In this document: positions 1 to 6,112 of the stretch, piece by piece
How positions within the stretch are numbered: the first letter of the stretch is position 1
Layout of the letters: each line of letters begins with the position of its first letter
Position numbers and translations under genes: made by a program
The notes under the pieces: model-generated
Database searches by the model: none
The model's input: only the letters and a program-made list of their open reading frames with translations
Told to the model about the DNA's origin: nothing
Origin: Actinomycetota bacterium
Lineage (GTDB): Bacteria; Actinomycetota; Nitriliruptoria; Nitriliruptorales; JAHWKO01
Assembly (NCBI GenBank): GCA_019347855.1
Contig: JAHWKO010000096.1
Location: forward strand, 1-8,236
DNA length: 8,236 bases
Reading direction: 5' to 3'

Positions 1-341
1 GCGTCCTCCCAGAGGTTGGTCCGGATGCCGCCCGGCTCGATGAGGACGACGTCGATCCCGTCGCGTGCGACCTCCATGCGCAGGGCGTCCGAGGCTGCCT
101 CGAGCGCGTGCTTCGCGGCCTGGTACCAACCCGTGAGCGGGGTCGTGAAGCGCCCGTAGATCGATGACACCTGCACGATGCGGCCCCCGCCCTGCGCGCG
201 CATGTGCGGGAGCGCCAGGGCCTTGGCCTGGGAACGGACGGATCCGACGGCGTGGAACCCGCGGTCCGCGAGCTCCACGACGCTCGCGAGACCGATCCCG
301 GAGTTCGCCCCGGTCACCAGGATGGTCCGTTCGGCGGTCAT
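1..341 (-). CDS. Short-chain dehydrogenase/reductase (SDR), 3' end cut by the window, large internal in-frame deletion
   Basis: Reading leftwards from an ATG at 341-339, the frame is open to the window edge (113 codons plus two bases). A Shine-Dalgarno-like AGGA lies at 350-347, 5 nt upstream. The protein begins as a classical NAD(P)-binding Rossmann SDR, with the TGANSGIG cofactor loop at residues 10-17. It later shows the catalytic set: VSS with Ser59/60, then YQAAK with Tyr73 and Lys77, followed by the EPGGIRTN segment typical of the family. However, only about 49 residues separate the glycine loop from the catalytic Ser, against about 125 in classical SDRs. The adenine-binding Asp, the NNAG motif and the alpha-4 region are absent. 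The join lies near residues 36-44, where SVRSQAKA runs straight into LALPHMRAQ. The enzyme should not fold as a normal Rossmann domain, so this is probably a decaying gene, unless the assembly is wrong. It is divergent from the hydrolase gene 44 bp away. Confidence 0.85.
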   Translation of the reverse strand, partial: MTAERTILVTGANSGIGLASVVELADRGFHAVGSVRSQAKALALPHMRAQGGGRIVQVSSIYGRFTTPLTGWYQAAKHALEAASDALRMEVARDGIDVVLIEPGGIRTNLWED

Positions 342-385
342 CCTCGTCCTCTCGGGTCCGCGGACGCAATAGGCTCGGAGACACC
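342..385. promoter_or_regulatory. 44-bp divergent intergenic region with a possible promoter for the hydrolase
   Basis: This short gap separates two genes read away from each other, so any promoters for both must be packed here or reach into the genes. A TANNNT-type -10 candidate, TAGGCT, lies at 370-375 on the plus strand. GGAG at 377-380 is 5 nt before the hydrolase ATG. If TAGGCT is a true -10 element, transcription would start almost at the ATG and GGAG would not be in the mRNA, so the two elements are partly alternatives. On the minus strand the SDR start is preceded by AGGA at 350-347. I see no convincing -35 element for either direction. These calls rest on short motif matches only. 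Confidence 0.3.
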
Positions 386-1297
386 ATGCGTAGCGAGACC
401 GTAGTCGTGTCGGGCCGTCCGGACGTCGCCGGACCTGTCCACATCGCCGATGCCGGCGGCATCGGCCCACCGATCGTGCTCGTCCACGGGCTCGGCGGCT
501 CCCACGTCAACTGGGTCGCGGTCGCGGACGCGCTCACCACCCACGGCCACGTCATGGCGATCGATCTGATCGGCCACGGCCGCACGCCGCCGGAGGGCCG
601 GACCTCCGACATCCGGTCGAACCGCGATCTGATCCGCAGTTTCCTGGAGGAGCACGTCGGCGAACCGGCGATCCTCATGGGGAACTCGATGGGTGGGATG
701 CTGGCGATGCTCACGGCCGCAGCCAGCCCCGAACAGGTCGCCGGCCTCGTGCTGGTCGGGCCGGCGTTGCCCCGCACGGTCGACACGGTCGACCCGAAGC
801 TCGTCGCGCTCTTCGGGATGCACATGATCCCCGGCGTGTCCCAGGGCCTGCTGAAGCTACGACGTCGACTGCTGGGGGTCGAGGGTGTCGTGCAGCGCAC
901 GCTCGAGCTCTGCACGGTCGAGATCGACCGGATCCCCGACGAGGCCTACGACCGGCACCTCGAGATGGCAGAGGAGCGCTGGGAGATGCCGTGGGCGCAC
1001 GAGTCGTTCCTGGCAGCGACCCGATCCCTCGTGACCCTCCTCGCACGGCGGAACCGGGTCGAGTCCATCATCCGGCGGATCCCTGCGCCCGGCTTGATCG
1101 TCCAGGGGCGCGAGGACCGTCTGGTCGAGGTGTCGTCGGTCCGTCGGCTCTCGGAGATCCGACCGGACTGGCGGTTGGAGCTGCTCGACGACGTCGGGCA
1201 CGTCCCCCAGCTCGAGGTGCCGGGGCGGTTCCTCGAGACCGTCGAGCCGTGGCTGGAACGCACCCTGGCAGCCGTCGCCCCCTCGCGACCCGCGTAG
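386..1297 (+). CDS. Alpha/beta hydrolase-fold enzyme
   Basis: This 303-residue protein has a complete alpha/beta hydrolase catalytic apparatus. The oxyanion-hole motif HGLGG is at residues 34-38, and the nucleophile elbow GNSMGG carries Ser101. The acid Asp244 lies in REDRLV, and the base His272 lies in GHVPQLE. A cap-like helical insertion spans roughly residues 128-225. There is no signal peptide or membrane segment, so it should be cytoplasmic. The start at 386 was chosen over an upstream in-frame ATG at 164 because homology-like sequence begins here, GGAG lies 5 nt upstream, and the longer form would run antisense through the SDR gene. The substrate cannot be told from the fold: esters, lactones, C-C bonds in meta-cleavage products and epoxides are all used in this superfamily. 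The neighbouring SDR hints at small-molecule or lipid metabolism, but the pairing is weak evidence. The stop lies 11 bp before the tRNA gene. Confidence 0.9.
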   Translation: MRSETVVVSGRPDVAGPVHIADAGGIGPPIVLVHGLGGSHVNWVAVADALTTHGHVMAIDLIGHGRTPPEGRTSDIRSNRDLIRSFLEEHVGEPAILMGNSMGGMLAMLTAAASPEQVAGLVLVGPALPRTVDTVDPKLVALFGMHMIPGVSQGLLKLRRRLLGVEGVVQRTLELCTVEIDRIPDEAYDRHLEMAEERWEMPWAHESFLAATRSLVTLLARRNRVESIIRRIPAPGLIVQGREDRLVEVSSVRRLSEIRPDWRLELLDDVGHVPQLEVPGRFLETVEPWLERTLAAVAPSRPA

Positions 1298-1308
1298 ACT
1301 CGGCACAC

Positions 1309-1394
1309 GCCCGGGTGGTGGAATCTGGCGATACACCGACCACTTAAAATGGTCCGGCCGCAAGGCCATGTGGGTTCGAATCCCACCCCGGGCA
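1309..1394 (+). tRNA. tRNA-Leu (anticodon UAA)
   Basis: The 86-nt sequence folds as a class II tRNA. The acceptor stem pairs GCCCGGG at 1309-1315 with CCCGGGC at 1387-1393, with discriminator A1394. The anticodon stem pairs GACCA at 1338-1342 with TGGTC at 1350-1354. They enclose the loop CTTAAAA, which places the anticodon TAA at 1345-1347. The long variable arm forms a GGCC/GGCC hairpin (1356-1367) with a GCAA loop. The T arm is GTGGG-TTCGAAT-CCCAC at 1370-1386. The 3' CCA is not encoded (cgt follows), so the CCA-adding enzyme must supply it. It reads UUA codons, which are very rare in such GC-rich genomes; I found none in the genes of this window. It starts 11 bp after the hydrolase stop and ends 10 bp before the convergent response-regulator stop. 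Confidence 0.96.
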
Positions 1395-1404
1395 CGTCCT
1401 GAGG

Positions 1405-1782
1405 TCACCGTTCCGCCGGTCGCCCCACGACCTCCGCGAGCAACTCGGCGATGCGGGGCAGCGGCGTGCCCTTCTCGAGGTAGGCGTCCGCACCCTGGGT
1501 GGTCGCGCCCTCCTGCATGCTCTCCGATGTGAAGCCGGACAGGATCACCACTCTGGCGTCGGGAGCGACGTCGCGGATCCGGGGGAGCGCTTCCAGTCCG
1601 TCCATCAGGGGCATCGCCACGTCCAGCAGGACGACGTCGGGCTGGTGCTGCGCGGCCTGTTCGATCGCCTCGACGCCGTTCGAGGCCTCGCCGACGACGT
1701 CGAACCGTCCGTCCCGTCGGAGCCCCATCCGCACCAGCATCCGGATGTCGGTCGCGTCATCGACCAGGAGGACACGGATCAC
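1405..1782 (-). CDS. Stand-alone receiver-domain response regulator (CheY-like)
   Basis: This 125-residue protein is a single receiver (REC) domain with no DNA-binding or enzymatic output domain. The acidic pair Asp8-Asp9 follows the first beta strand (VLLVDD), the phospho-acceptor is Asp54 in VLLDVAMP, the conserved hydroxyl residue is Ser82 in ILSG, and the conserved lysine is Lys104 in YLEKGTP. All residues needed for phosphorylation and Mg binding are therefore present. The start is a GTG that overlaps the stop of the upstream sensor gene (GTGA), with AGGA 6 nt upstream inside that gene, so translation is probably coupled. It most likely receives or loses phosphate under control of the sensor and then acts by protein-protein contact, or passes phosphate onwards. 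The target is not visible here. It is the last gene of a three-gene unit, and its stop faces the tRNA gene tail to tail. Confidence 0.93.
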   Translation of the reverse strand: MIRVLLVDDATDIRMLVRMGLRRDGRFDVVGEASNGVEAIEQAAQHQPDVVLLDVAMPLMDGLEALPRIRDVAPDARVVILSGFTSESMQEGATTQGADAYLEKGTPLPRIAELLAEVVGRPAER

Positions 1783-3443
1783 GTGGCGTCCTGGTTCCGC
1801 CGCGTGACCTCAGCGGCCTCGGAGCGCACCAGGTCGCCTGGCTGCATGCCCTCCTCGTTCTCGGCGAGCAGGCGGTCGATGACCCCCTTCGCCGCCTCCA
1901 ACGTGCTCTCGATCGCTTCGCGGGCGTGCCCCTCCTCGCCGAGCTCCAACGCGTACAGCCCCACGGACAGCCCCTGGACGACCGCGTCGTTCAGCTCGAG
2001 CGCCTGCTGCCGGCGGCGCCGCGCCTCCTCCAGTTGTCGCTGGTACCGCTCGGCCTGGCGGTGCTGGGTGATATCGGTGGAGATGCCGCAGGTGCCGTAG
2101 ATCTTCCCGCGCGCGTCACGCAGGGGGAACTTCACCGAGAGGTAGATGTGGAGGTCGCCGTCGTCGTGGAAGGCCAGCTCCTCCACCTCGACGGCCTTGC
2201 CGGTCCGGATCGCTTGCAGGTCGTTGTGCCGGTAGACGTCCGCCATGTCCGGCGGGAAGATCTGGTGGTCGGTCTTGCCGAGGTCCTCCTCGGGATCCAG
2301 TTCGAAGAGCTCACAGAACCGGCGGTTCATGATGACGTAGCGACCGTCGAGGTCCTTCACGTGCATCACCGAGGTCGCGTTGTCGAGGATCGCCCGCATG
2401 CGTGCTTCCGACGTCGCGAGCTCCTCGATGTGCTCCTGCAACGAGTCGGCCATCCGGTTGAACTGCCAGGCGAGCGCACCCACCTCGCCGGCGCCTACGT
2501 CAGGCACCCGCACCGACCGCTCCCCGCGCCCCAGCCGAGACACGGCCTCGGCCAGAGTGTGCAGCGGGGAGAGCAGGTGCCGACCGACGAGGCTCACGGC
2601 GATGACCGTGACGGTGACCACGGCCACCAGGATCGCGGTGAGCCGGGCGACCTGCTCGCCGACCGGGGCGAGCGCGACGCTCTCGGGCTCCTGTACGACG
2701 ACCGCACCCTCGAACGAGGTCGTCGCGGCCGAGGCCGTCAGGGTCGCCACGCCGTCGACCTCGCGGGTGGTCACCGTGCCCTGATCGACCGGCTCCTGGA
2801 TCCGTTCGCCACGCAGCACCGGCCCCCGCTCAGGGTGGACGACGATCGTGCCCGATCCGTCGACGAGGAACGCGGTCCCCTCCAGGTCGAACACGCGGGC
2901 GTTGATCCGCGTGGCGACGAGGTCGAGCGCCGATACGGCGGTCAGCGTCCCGACGACGTGGCCCGGTGGGTCCTCGACCGGGACGATCACCTCGAGCATC
3001 GGGTCGTGCTCGCCGATCACCCGCACGATCGGACCGTCCTCGACCTGACCCCGCAGCGAGGGGTCGGGCTCGATATCGCCCGGCTGGATCAGCTGCGTCG
3101 CCGAGACGGCGGCGACGGGGTTGCCGTCCCCGTCGTACAGCGCGAGCTGTCCGACGCTGCGCAGCACCCTGCGCGCGACGTTCAGCTCGGTGGTGGACGC
3201 CGGGCTGAGCTGCGCCACAGCCTCGCGGGTGGCCAGCAGCTCGACGCCCTCCACCAGCGCACGCGCGCGGTCATCGACACCGGTCGCCATGCGTTCGGTC
3301 ACGCGCACCAGCCGGTCCTCGACCTGGGCCCGGAGGGCGTCCCGGGCGGAGGCCCGGAGCAGGATCGTGCCCGCCACCGCGGTCACGAGCCCCGCCAACA
3401 GGGTGGCGGCCACGAGGCGGCTGACGAGCCCGCGATCGTTCAC
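1779..3443 (-). CDS. Membrane sensor with Cache-like, HAMP and PAS domains and a degenerate, His-less histidine-kinase-type C-terminus
   Basis: This 554-residue membrane protein has TM1 at about 9-30, an extracytoplasmic Cache-like domain at about 31-265 (YDGDGNPVAAV near 103 and a second strand-rich half with FLVDGSGTIVVHP near 192-204) and TM2 at about 268-288. A HAMP domain follows at about 289-340 and a PAS domain at about 343-460, ending in the typical GISTDITQHRQ. A charged helix leads to a helical hairpin at 475-528. That helix resembles the HisKA_3 dimerisation/phosphotransfer box (R..xA.EL-H-DxxxQ.L), but Asn485 replaces the His while Asp486 and Gln490 remain. The protein stops soon after, with no HATPase_c domain. 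It therefore cannot be an ordinary kinase. It may be a phosphatase or a docking platform for the adjacent receiver. The start is GTG, overlapping the upstream stop (GTGA), with a strong GGAGG at 3457-3453. It was probably cotranscribed with the binding protein, the likely ligand source. Confidence 0.9.
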   Translation of the reverse strand: MNDRGLVSRLVAATLLAGLVTAVAGTILLRASARDALRAQVEDRLVRVTERMATGVDDRARALVEGVELLATREAVAQLSPASTTELNVARRVLRSVGQLALYDGDGNPVAAVSATQLIQPGDIEPDPSLRGQVEDGPIVRVIGEHDPMLEVIVPVEDPPGHVVGTLTAVSALDLVATRINARVFDLEGTAFLVDGSGTIVVHPERGPVLRGERIQEPVDQGTVTTREVDGVATLTASAATTSFEGAVVVQEPESVALAPVGEQVARLTAILVAVVTVTVIAVSLVGRHLLSPLHTLAEAVSRLGRGERSVRVPDVGAGEVGALAWQFNRMADSLQEHIEELATSEARMRAILDNATSVMHVKDLDGRYVIMNRRFCELFELDPEEDLGKTDHQIFPPDMADVYRHNDLQAIRTGKAVEVEELAFHDDGDLHIYLSVKFPLRDARGKIYGTCGISTDITQHRQAERYQRQLEEARRRRQQALELNDAVVQGLSVGLYALELGEEGHAREAIESTLEAAKGVIDRLLAENEEGMQPGDLVRSEAAEVTRRNQDAT

Positions 3444-4423
3444 GACGGCCCACCTCCGCGTACCTCGTCCGCTTCCCGGACGAGATCCTCGGGTAGCTCG
3501 ATCCCGAGCCTGGCGGCGGCGTCCGCGTCGAGCAGCACGTCGAACTGGCGGGGGTCCTCGACGGGGATCTCGGATGGCGCGGCTCCGCGCAGGATGCGCA
3601 CGGCCTGGCGGCCCACCTGTCGGAAGAGCTCCTCGGAGTCCGGCGCGAGGATCACGAGCGCCCCATCAGCCACGGACGTGTTGGCGATCGTCGGCAGGGC
3701 GCGCTCGCTGGCCGCCTCGTTGATCTGCTCGAGGGCACCGAAGGAACGGGGGGCGTTCGCGATCACGATCGCGTTCGCGCCGGCGTCGGCGAGCACGCCC
3801 ACCGCCCGATCGACGTCGTCCGCGTTGGCGAACGGCTCGGCGTCCATCGCCAGACCGAGGCTGCGTGCCGCACCAGCCAACGCCTCCTGGTGGGGTGGCG
3901 CCGCCGGGTCGTCGACCGGGTAGAGGAAACCGATCCGGGTGAGGTCGGGGATCGCACGTCGGGCGATGTCGAGCGTGCGGTCCGCCGGGACCTGGTAGGT
4001 GACCCCGGTGAGCTGACCCTCGGGGGCGTCCTCACTGGACACGAGCCCCACCGCGACGGGGTCGTTCACGACGAAGACCACGGGCAGCTCGGGTGCGACC
4101 TCGCGGGCGACGCTGGCGCCGCTCGTCGACAGCGCGACCAGGACGTCCAGACCCCCGTCCCTCCACCGTTCGAGCGTGTCCGCAGCCACCTCCGGATCGG
4201 CGTACGCCTCCGAGGGATCGGCCCCGAGGAGCTCGAGGTTGCGCCCCGGCGTGAAACCCGCGCGACGCAACTCGTCGACCATCGCGGACTGGCCGGTCTC
4301 CGTCCCCGCGACCGCACGCAGGAACCCGACGGTCGCGACCTCCGGGGGCGCGGCGGAGGACGTGAAGGAACACGCAGCGGCGAGGACGGTCGCCGCCATC
4401 ATCAACGTCCCGGTACGTGACAC
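3440..4423 (-). CDS. Lipoprotein substrate-binding protein, ABC_sub_bind (TrpX-like) family
   Basis: This 327-residue protein starts with a short hydrophobic signal peptide ending in LAAAC, which makes Cys18 the likely lipidated residue and places the mature protein on the outer face of the membrane. The remainder resembles the ABC_sub_bind family (PF04392, related to TrpX and periplasmic-binding-protein fold I). VGFLRAV (about 33-39) is followed by DVLVALSTSGASVAREV, by LPVVFVVNDPVAVGLV and LTGVTYQ, then by a second lobe starting at RIGFLYPVDDP. A later stretch has NTSVADGALVILAPDSEELFRQVG and the C-terminal EDPRQFDVLLDADAAARLGIELPEDLV. Family members bind small ligands such as aromatic amino acids for ABC uptake, but there is no permease or ATPase gene nearby. 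The gene instead overlaps the sensor gene by 4 bp, suggesting that it presents ligand to the sensor. The start is GTG; an internal ATG at codon 8 would shorten the signal peptide too far. The ligand is unknown. Confidence 0.9.
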   Translation of the reverse strand: MSRTGTLMMAATVLAAACSFTSSAAPPEVATVGFLRAVAGTETGQSAMVDELRRAGFTPGRNLELLGADPSEAYADPEVAADTLERWRDGGLDVLVALSTSGASVAREVAPELPVVFVVNDPVAVGLVSSEDAPEGQLTGVTYQVPADRTLDIARRAIPDLTRIGFLYPVDDPAAPPHQEALAGAARSLGLAMDAEPFANADDVDRAVGVLADAGANAIVIANAPRSFGALEQINEAASERALPTIANTSVADGALVILAPDSEELFRQVGRQAVRILRGAAPSEIPVEDPRQFDVLLDADAAARLGIELPEDLVREADEVRGGGPS

Positions 4424-4429
4424 GTCAAC

Positions 4430-4444
4430 CCCCAGGTCCTGGGG
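4430..4444. promoter_or_regulatory. 15-bp perfect palindrome upstream of the sensory operon
   Basis: CCCCAGG-T-CCTGGGG is a 7-bp perfect inverted repeat around one base. It ends 6 bp before the GTG start of the binding-protein gene, which reads leftwards. It overlaps the only purine-rich stretch that could serve as that gene's ribosome binding site (GGGG on the minus strand). As DNA it could be an operator for a dimeric regulator. As RNA it could form a 5-bp stem with a 5-nt loop covering the ribosome binding site. There is no T-run after it, so it is not a terminator. Chance occurrence in GC-rich DNA cannot be excluded. Confidence 0.4.
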
Positions 4445-4481
4445 AGAACGGAGGACAGCGTCGACCGTTCGGCGAGCACGG

Positions 4482-4487
4482 ACGATA
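4482..4487 (-). promoter_or_regulatory. Candidate -10 element for the sensory operon
   Basis: On the minus strand this reads TATCGT, a match to the actinobacterial -10 pattern TANNNT. It would start transcription around 4475 and give a leader of roughly 50 nt that contains the 4430-4444 palindrome. I see no good -35 match at the expected spacing, so the call is weak. Confidence 0.25.
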
Positions 4488-4558
4488 GCCCGCTGTGACC
4501 ATCAGCACCCCCTCGGGAGCCGATCGCGACCGACCGGTAGGGCGCGCGCTGCGCTGAC

Positions 4559-4564
4559 TACGTT
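4559..4564 (+). promoter_or_regulatory. Candidate -10 element giving a leaderless transcript for the glutamyltransferase-family gene
   Basis: TACGTT matches the actinobacterial -10 pattern TANNNT. Its last base lies 7 nt before the first base of the GTG start codon at 4571, the spacing expected when transcription starts at the start codon itself. The only purine run before the GTG (GGGGG at 4565-4569) is too close to work as a normal Shine-Dalgarno site, which favours leaderless initiation. No clear -35 hexamer is visible. Confidence 0.35.
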
Positions 4565-4570
4565 GGGGGC

Positions 4571-6112
4571 GTGACCCGCCACCTCCCCGCCTGCGTCGTG
4601 AGCCCCCACCATCACGCCTCGGCCGCGGGTGCCGAGGTCCTCCGCGACGGCGGCAACGCGGTGGACGCGGCGATCGCGGCGAACCTCATGCTGTCGGTGG
4701 TGACCCCGTACCACTGCGGCCCGGGCGGCGACCTGCTGGCGCTGGTCTGGCAGAGGGACCGGATCGTCGGCTACCAGAGCATCGGTCGGGCACCGGCGGC
4801 CGCCGACCGGGACCGCCTGGTCGACCTGTTGGGATCGGAGGTGATGCCGGCGCGTGGCCCCCACACGGTCACCGTCCCGGGTGCCGTGGCCGGATGGTTC
4901 GAGCTCCTGGATCGGTACGGGACGAGCAGTTTCGGTCACCTGGTCCGCCCCGCGATCGTCCGCGCGGCGGACGGGTTCGTGCCCAGCGCCGAGGGCGCTG
5001 CCCACGTCGCGGGCTTCGCCACGGAGACCGACGACGAGGACTGGCACGCGATCTACGGCGAGGTCCGCGCGGGCGAGCCCCTCCGCCAACCGGGGCTCGC
5101 CCGCCTGCTGCGGACCCTCGCCGAGCAGGGTCCCGACGCGTTCTACCGCGGGCCGATCGCCGAGGCCGTCGTGGGGAAGGTGCGCGGGACCGGCGGGGTG
5201 CTGACGGCGGCCGATCTCGCGGCACACGCAGGGGCCTGGGTCGAGCTGCTCACGGGGACCTTCCGTGACCTCGTCGTCGTCGAACACCCGCCCCCGACCC
5301 AAGGGGTGACGGCGCTCCAGGCCCTGGCGATCGCCGACGGGCTCGACCTCCCGGACGATCCCGCCGGTCGTACGCACCTGCTGGTCGAGGCGATGCGGCT
5401 CGCGCTCGCTGATCGCGCCGCGCACCTGGCGGACCCGGACGCGATGCGGGTCCGTCCCGCGCAACTGCTCGGGCCGAGCTGGATCCGGGAGCGGCGCGCC
5501 CGGGTCACCACCGATGACGTCGCCGCCGTCGGGCATGGGCTAGCCGGTCCGGGGGACACCGCGTACCTCTGCGCCGCCGATGCGGACGGGATGCTCGTCA
5601 GTCTGATCCAGTCGAACTACCGCGGGTTCGGGTCGGGTCTCACCGTCCCCGGGTGGGGGCTGAACCTGCACGACCGTGGCGCGGCGTTCTCCCTCGACCG
5701 CAGCGCGCCGAGCGTGCTGGCCCCACGTCGTCAGCCGCCCCACACGTTGATCCCGGCGATGGCCGTGCGGGAGGGTCGTCCGGTCCTCGTGTTCGGAACG
5801 ATGGGTGGCGATGGGCAGGCGCAGACGCACCTGCAACTGCTGGACCGCCTCACCAGGGGAGCCACGGTGGACGAGGCGATCGCGGCGCCCCGCTGGTTCG
5901 TGTCGCCCGCGGACGGGACCGTGGCCGTCGAGGATCGCCTGGGCGAGCCGATCATCCGCGGCCTCGCTGACCGCGGCCACCGGGTCGCGGTCCTGGGGTC
6001 GCACGAGCACCTGATGGGTCACGCCCATGCGATCGCCATCACCGGCGACGGGTACGTGGCGGCGACCGACCCGCGGACCGAGGGAGCCGTCCACGGCGAG
6101 GGGAGTGGCTGA
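4571..6112 (+). CDS. Gamma-glutamyltransferase-family N-terminal nucleophile (Ntn) hydrolase
   Basis: This 513-residue protein matches the gamma-glutamyltransferase/acylase family (G_glu_transpept, PF01019), nearer the cytoplasmic YwrD-like branch than the secreted enzymes. The N-terminal part has GGNAVDAAIAANLMLSVV (27-44) and CGPGGDLLAL (49-58). A likely substrate-binding Arg lies in GRAP (72-75), and TVPGAVAGW is at 101-109. The processing nucleophile is most likely Thr330 in GDTAYL. Self-cleavage there would give a large chain (1-329) and a small chain (330-513). Both the position and the downstream SNYRGFGSG and GGDGQ (412-416, oxyanion-hole Gly pair) fit. No signal peptide is present, so it should act in the cytoplasm on gamma-glutamyl or related amide bonds; the substrate is not readable from the sequence. 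It starts with GTG without a usable Shine-Dalgarno site. Its stop overlaps the next ATG by one base (TGATG), so it is probably cotranscribed and translationally coupled with the FAH-family gene. Confidence 0.9.
   Translation: MTRHLPACVVSPHHHASAAGAEVLRDGGNAVDAAIAANLMLSVVTPYHCGPGGDLLALVWQRDRIVGYQSIGRAPAAADRDRLVDLLGSEVMPARGPHTVTVPGAVAGWFELLDRYGTSSFGHLVRPAIVRAADGFVPSAEGAAHVAGFATETDDEDWHAIYGEVRAGEPLRQPGLARLLRTLAEQGPDAFYRGPIAEAVVGKVRGTGGVLTAADLAAHAGAWVELLTGTFRDLVVVEHPPPTQGVTALQALAIADGLDLPDDPAGRTHLLVEAMRLALADRAAHLADPDAMRVRPAQLLGPSWIRERRARVTTDDVAAVGHGLAGPGDTAYLCAADADGMLVSLIQSNYRGFGSGLTVPGWGLNLHDRGAAFSLDRSAPSVLAPRRQPPHTLIPAMAVREGRPVLVFGTMGGDGQAQTHLQLLDRLTRGATVDEAIAAPRWFVSPADGTVAVEDRLGEPIIRGLADRGHRVAVLGSHEHLMGHAHAIAITGDGYVAATDPRTEGAVHGEGSG

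Noticed and set aside
164..385. Upstream extension of the hydrolase to an ATG at 164
   Set aside because: The 74 extra residues are Arg/Pro/Ser-rich without domain features and are antisense to the SDR gene. The ATG at 386 has its own ribosome binding site and starts the family-like sequence.
1356..1367. GGCC-GCAA-GGCC hairpin as a terminator for the hydrolase
   Set aside because: It is the variable arm of the tRNA-Leu and has no following T-run.
1309..1394. tRNA gene as an attachment site for an integrated element
   Set aside because: I saw no integrase and no second copy of the tRNA 3' end in the window; ordinary genes lie on both sides.
1926..3923. 665-codon open frame on the plus strand
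   Set aside because: It lies antisense to the sensor and the binding-protein genes, both of which show full domain architecture. Its translation is rich in Arg, Asp, Gly and His with no recognisable domain, as expected from the opposite strand of GC-rich coding DNA.
4502..5536. 344-codon open frame on the minus strand
   Set aside because: It is antisense to the glutamyltransferase-family gene, is low in hydrophobic order and has no recognisable motif. The plus-strand gene has a complete catalytic set.
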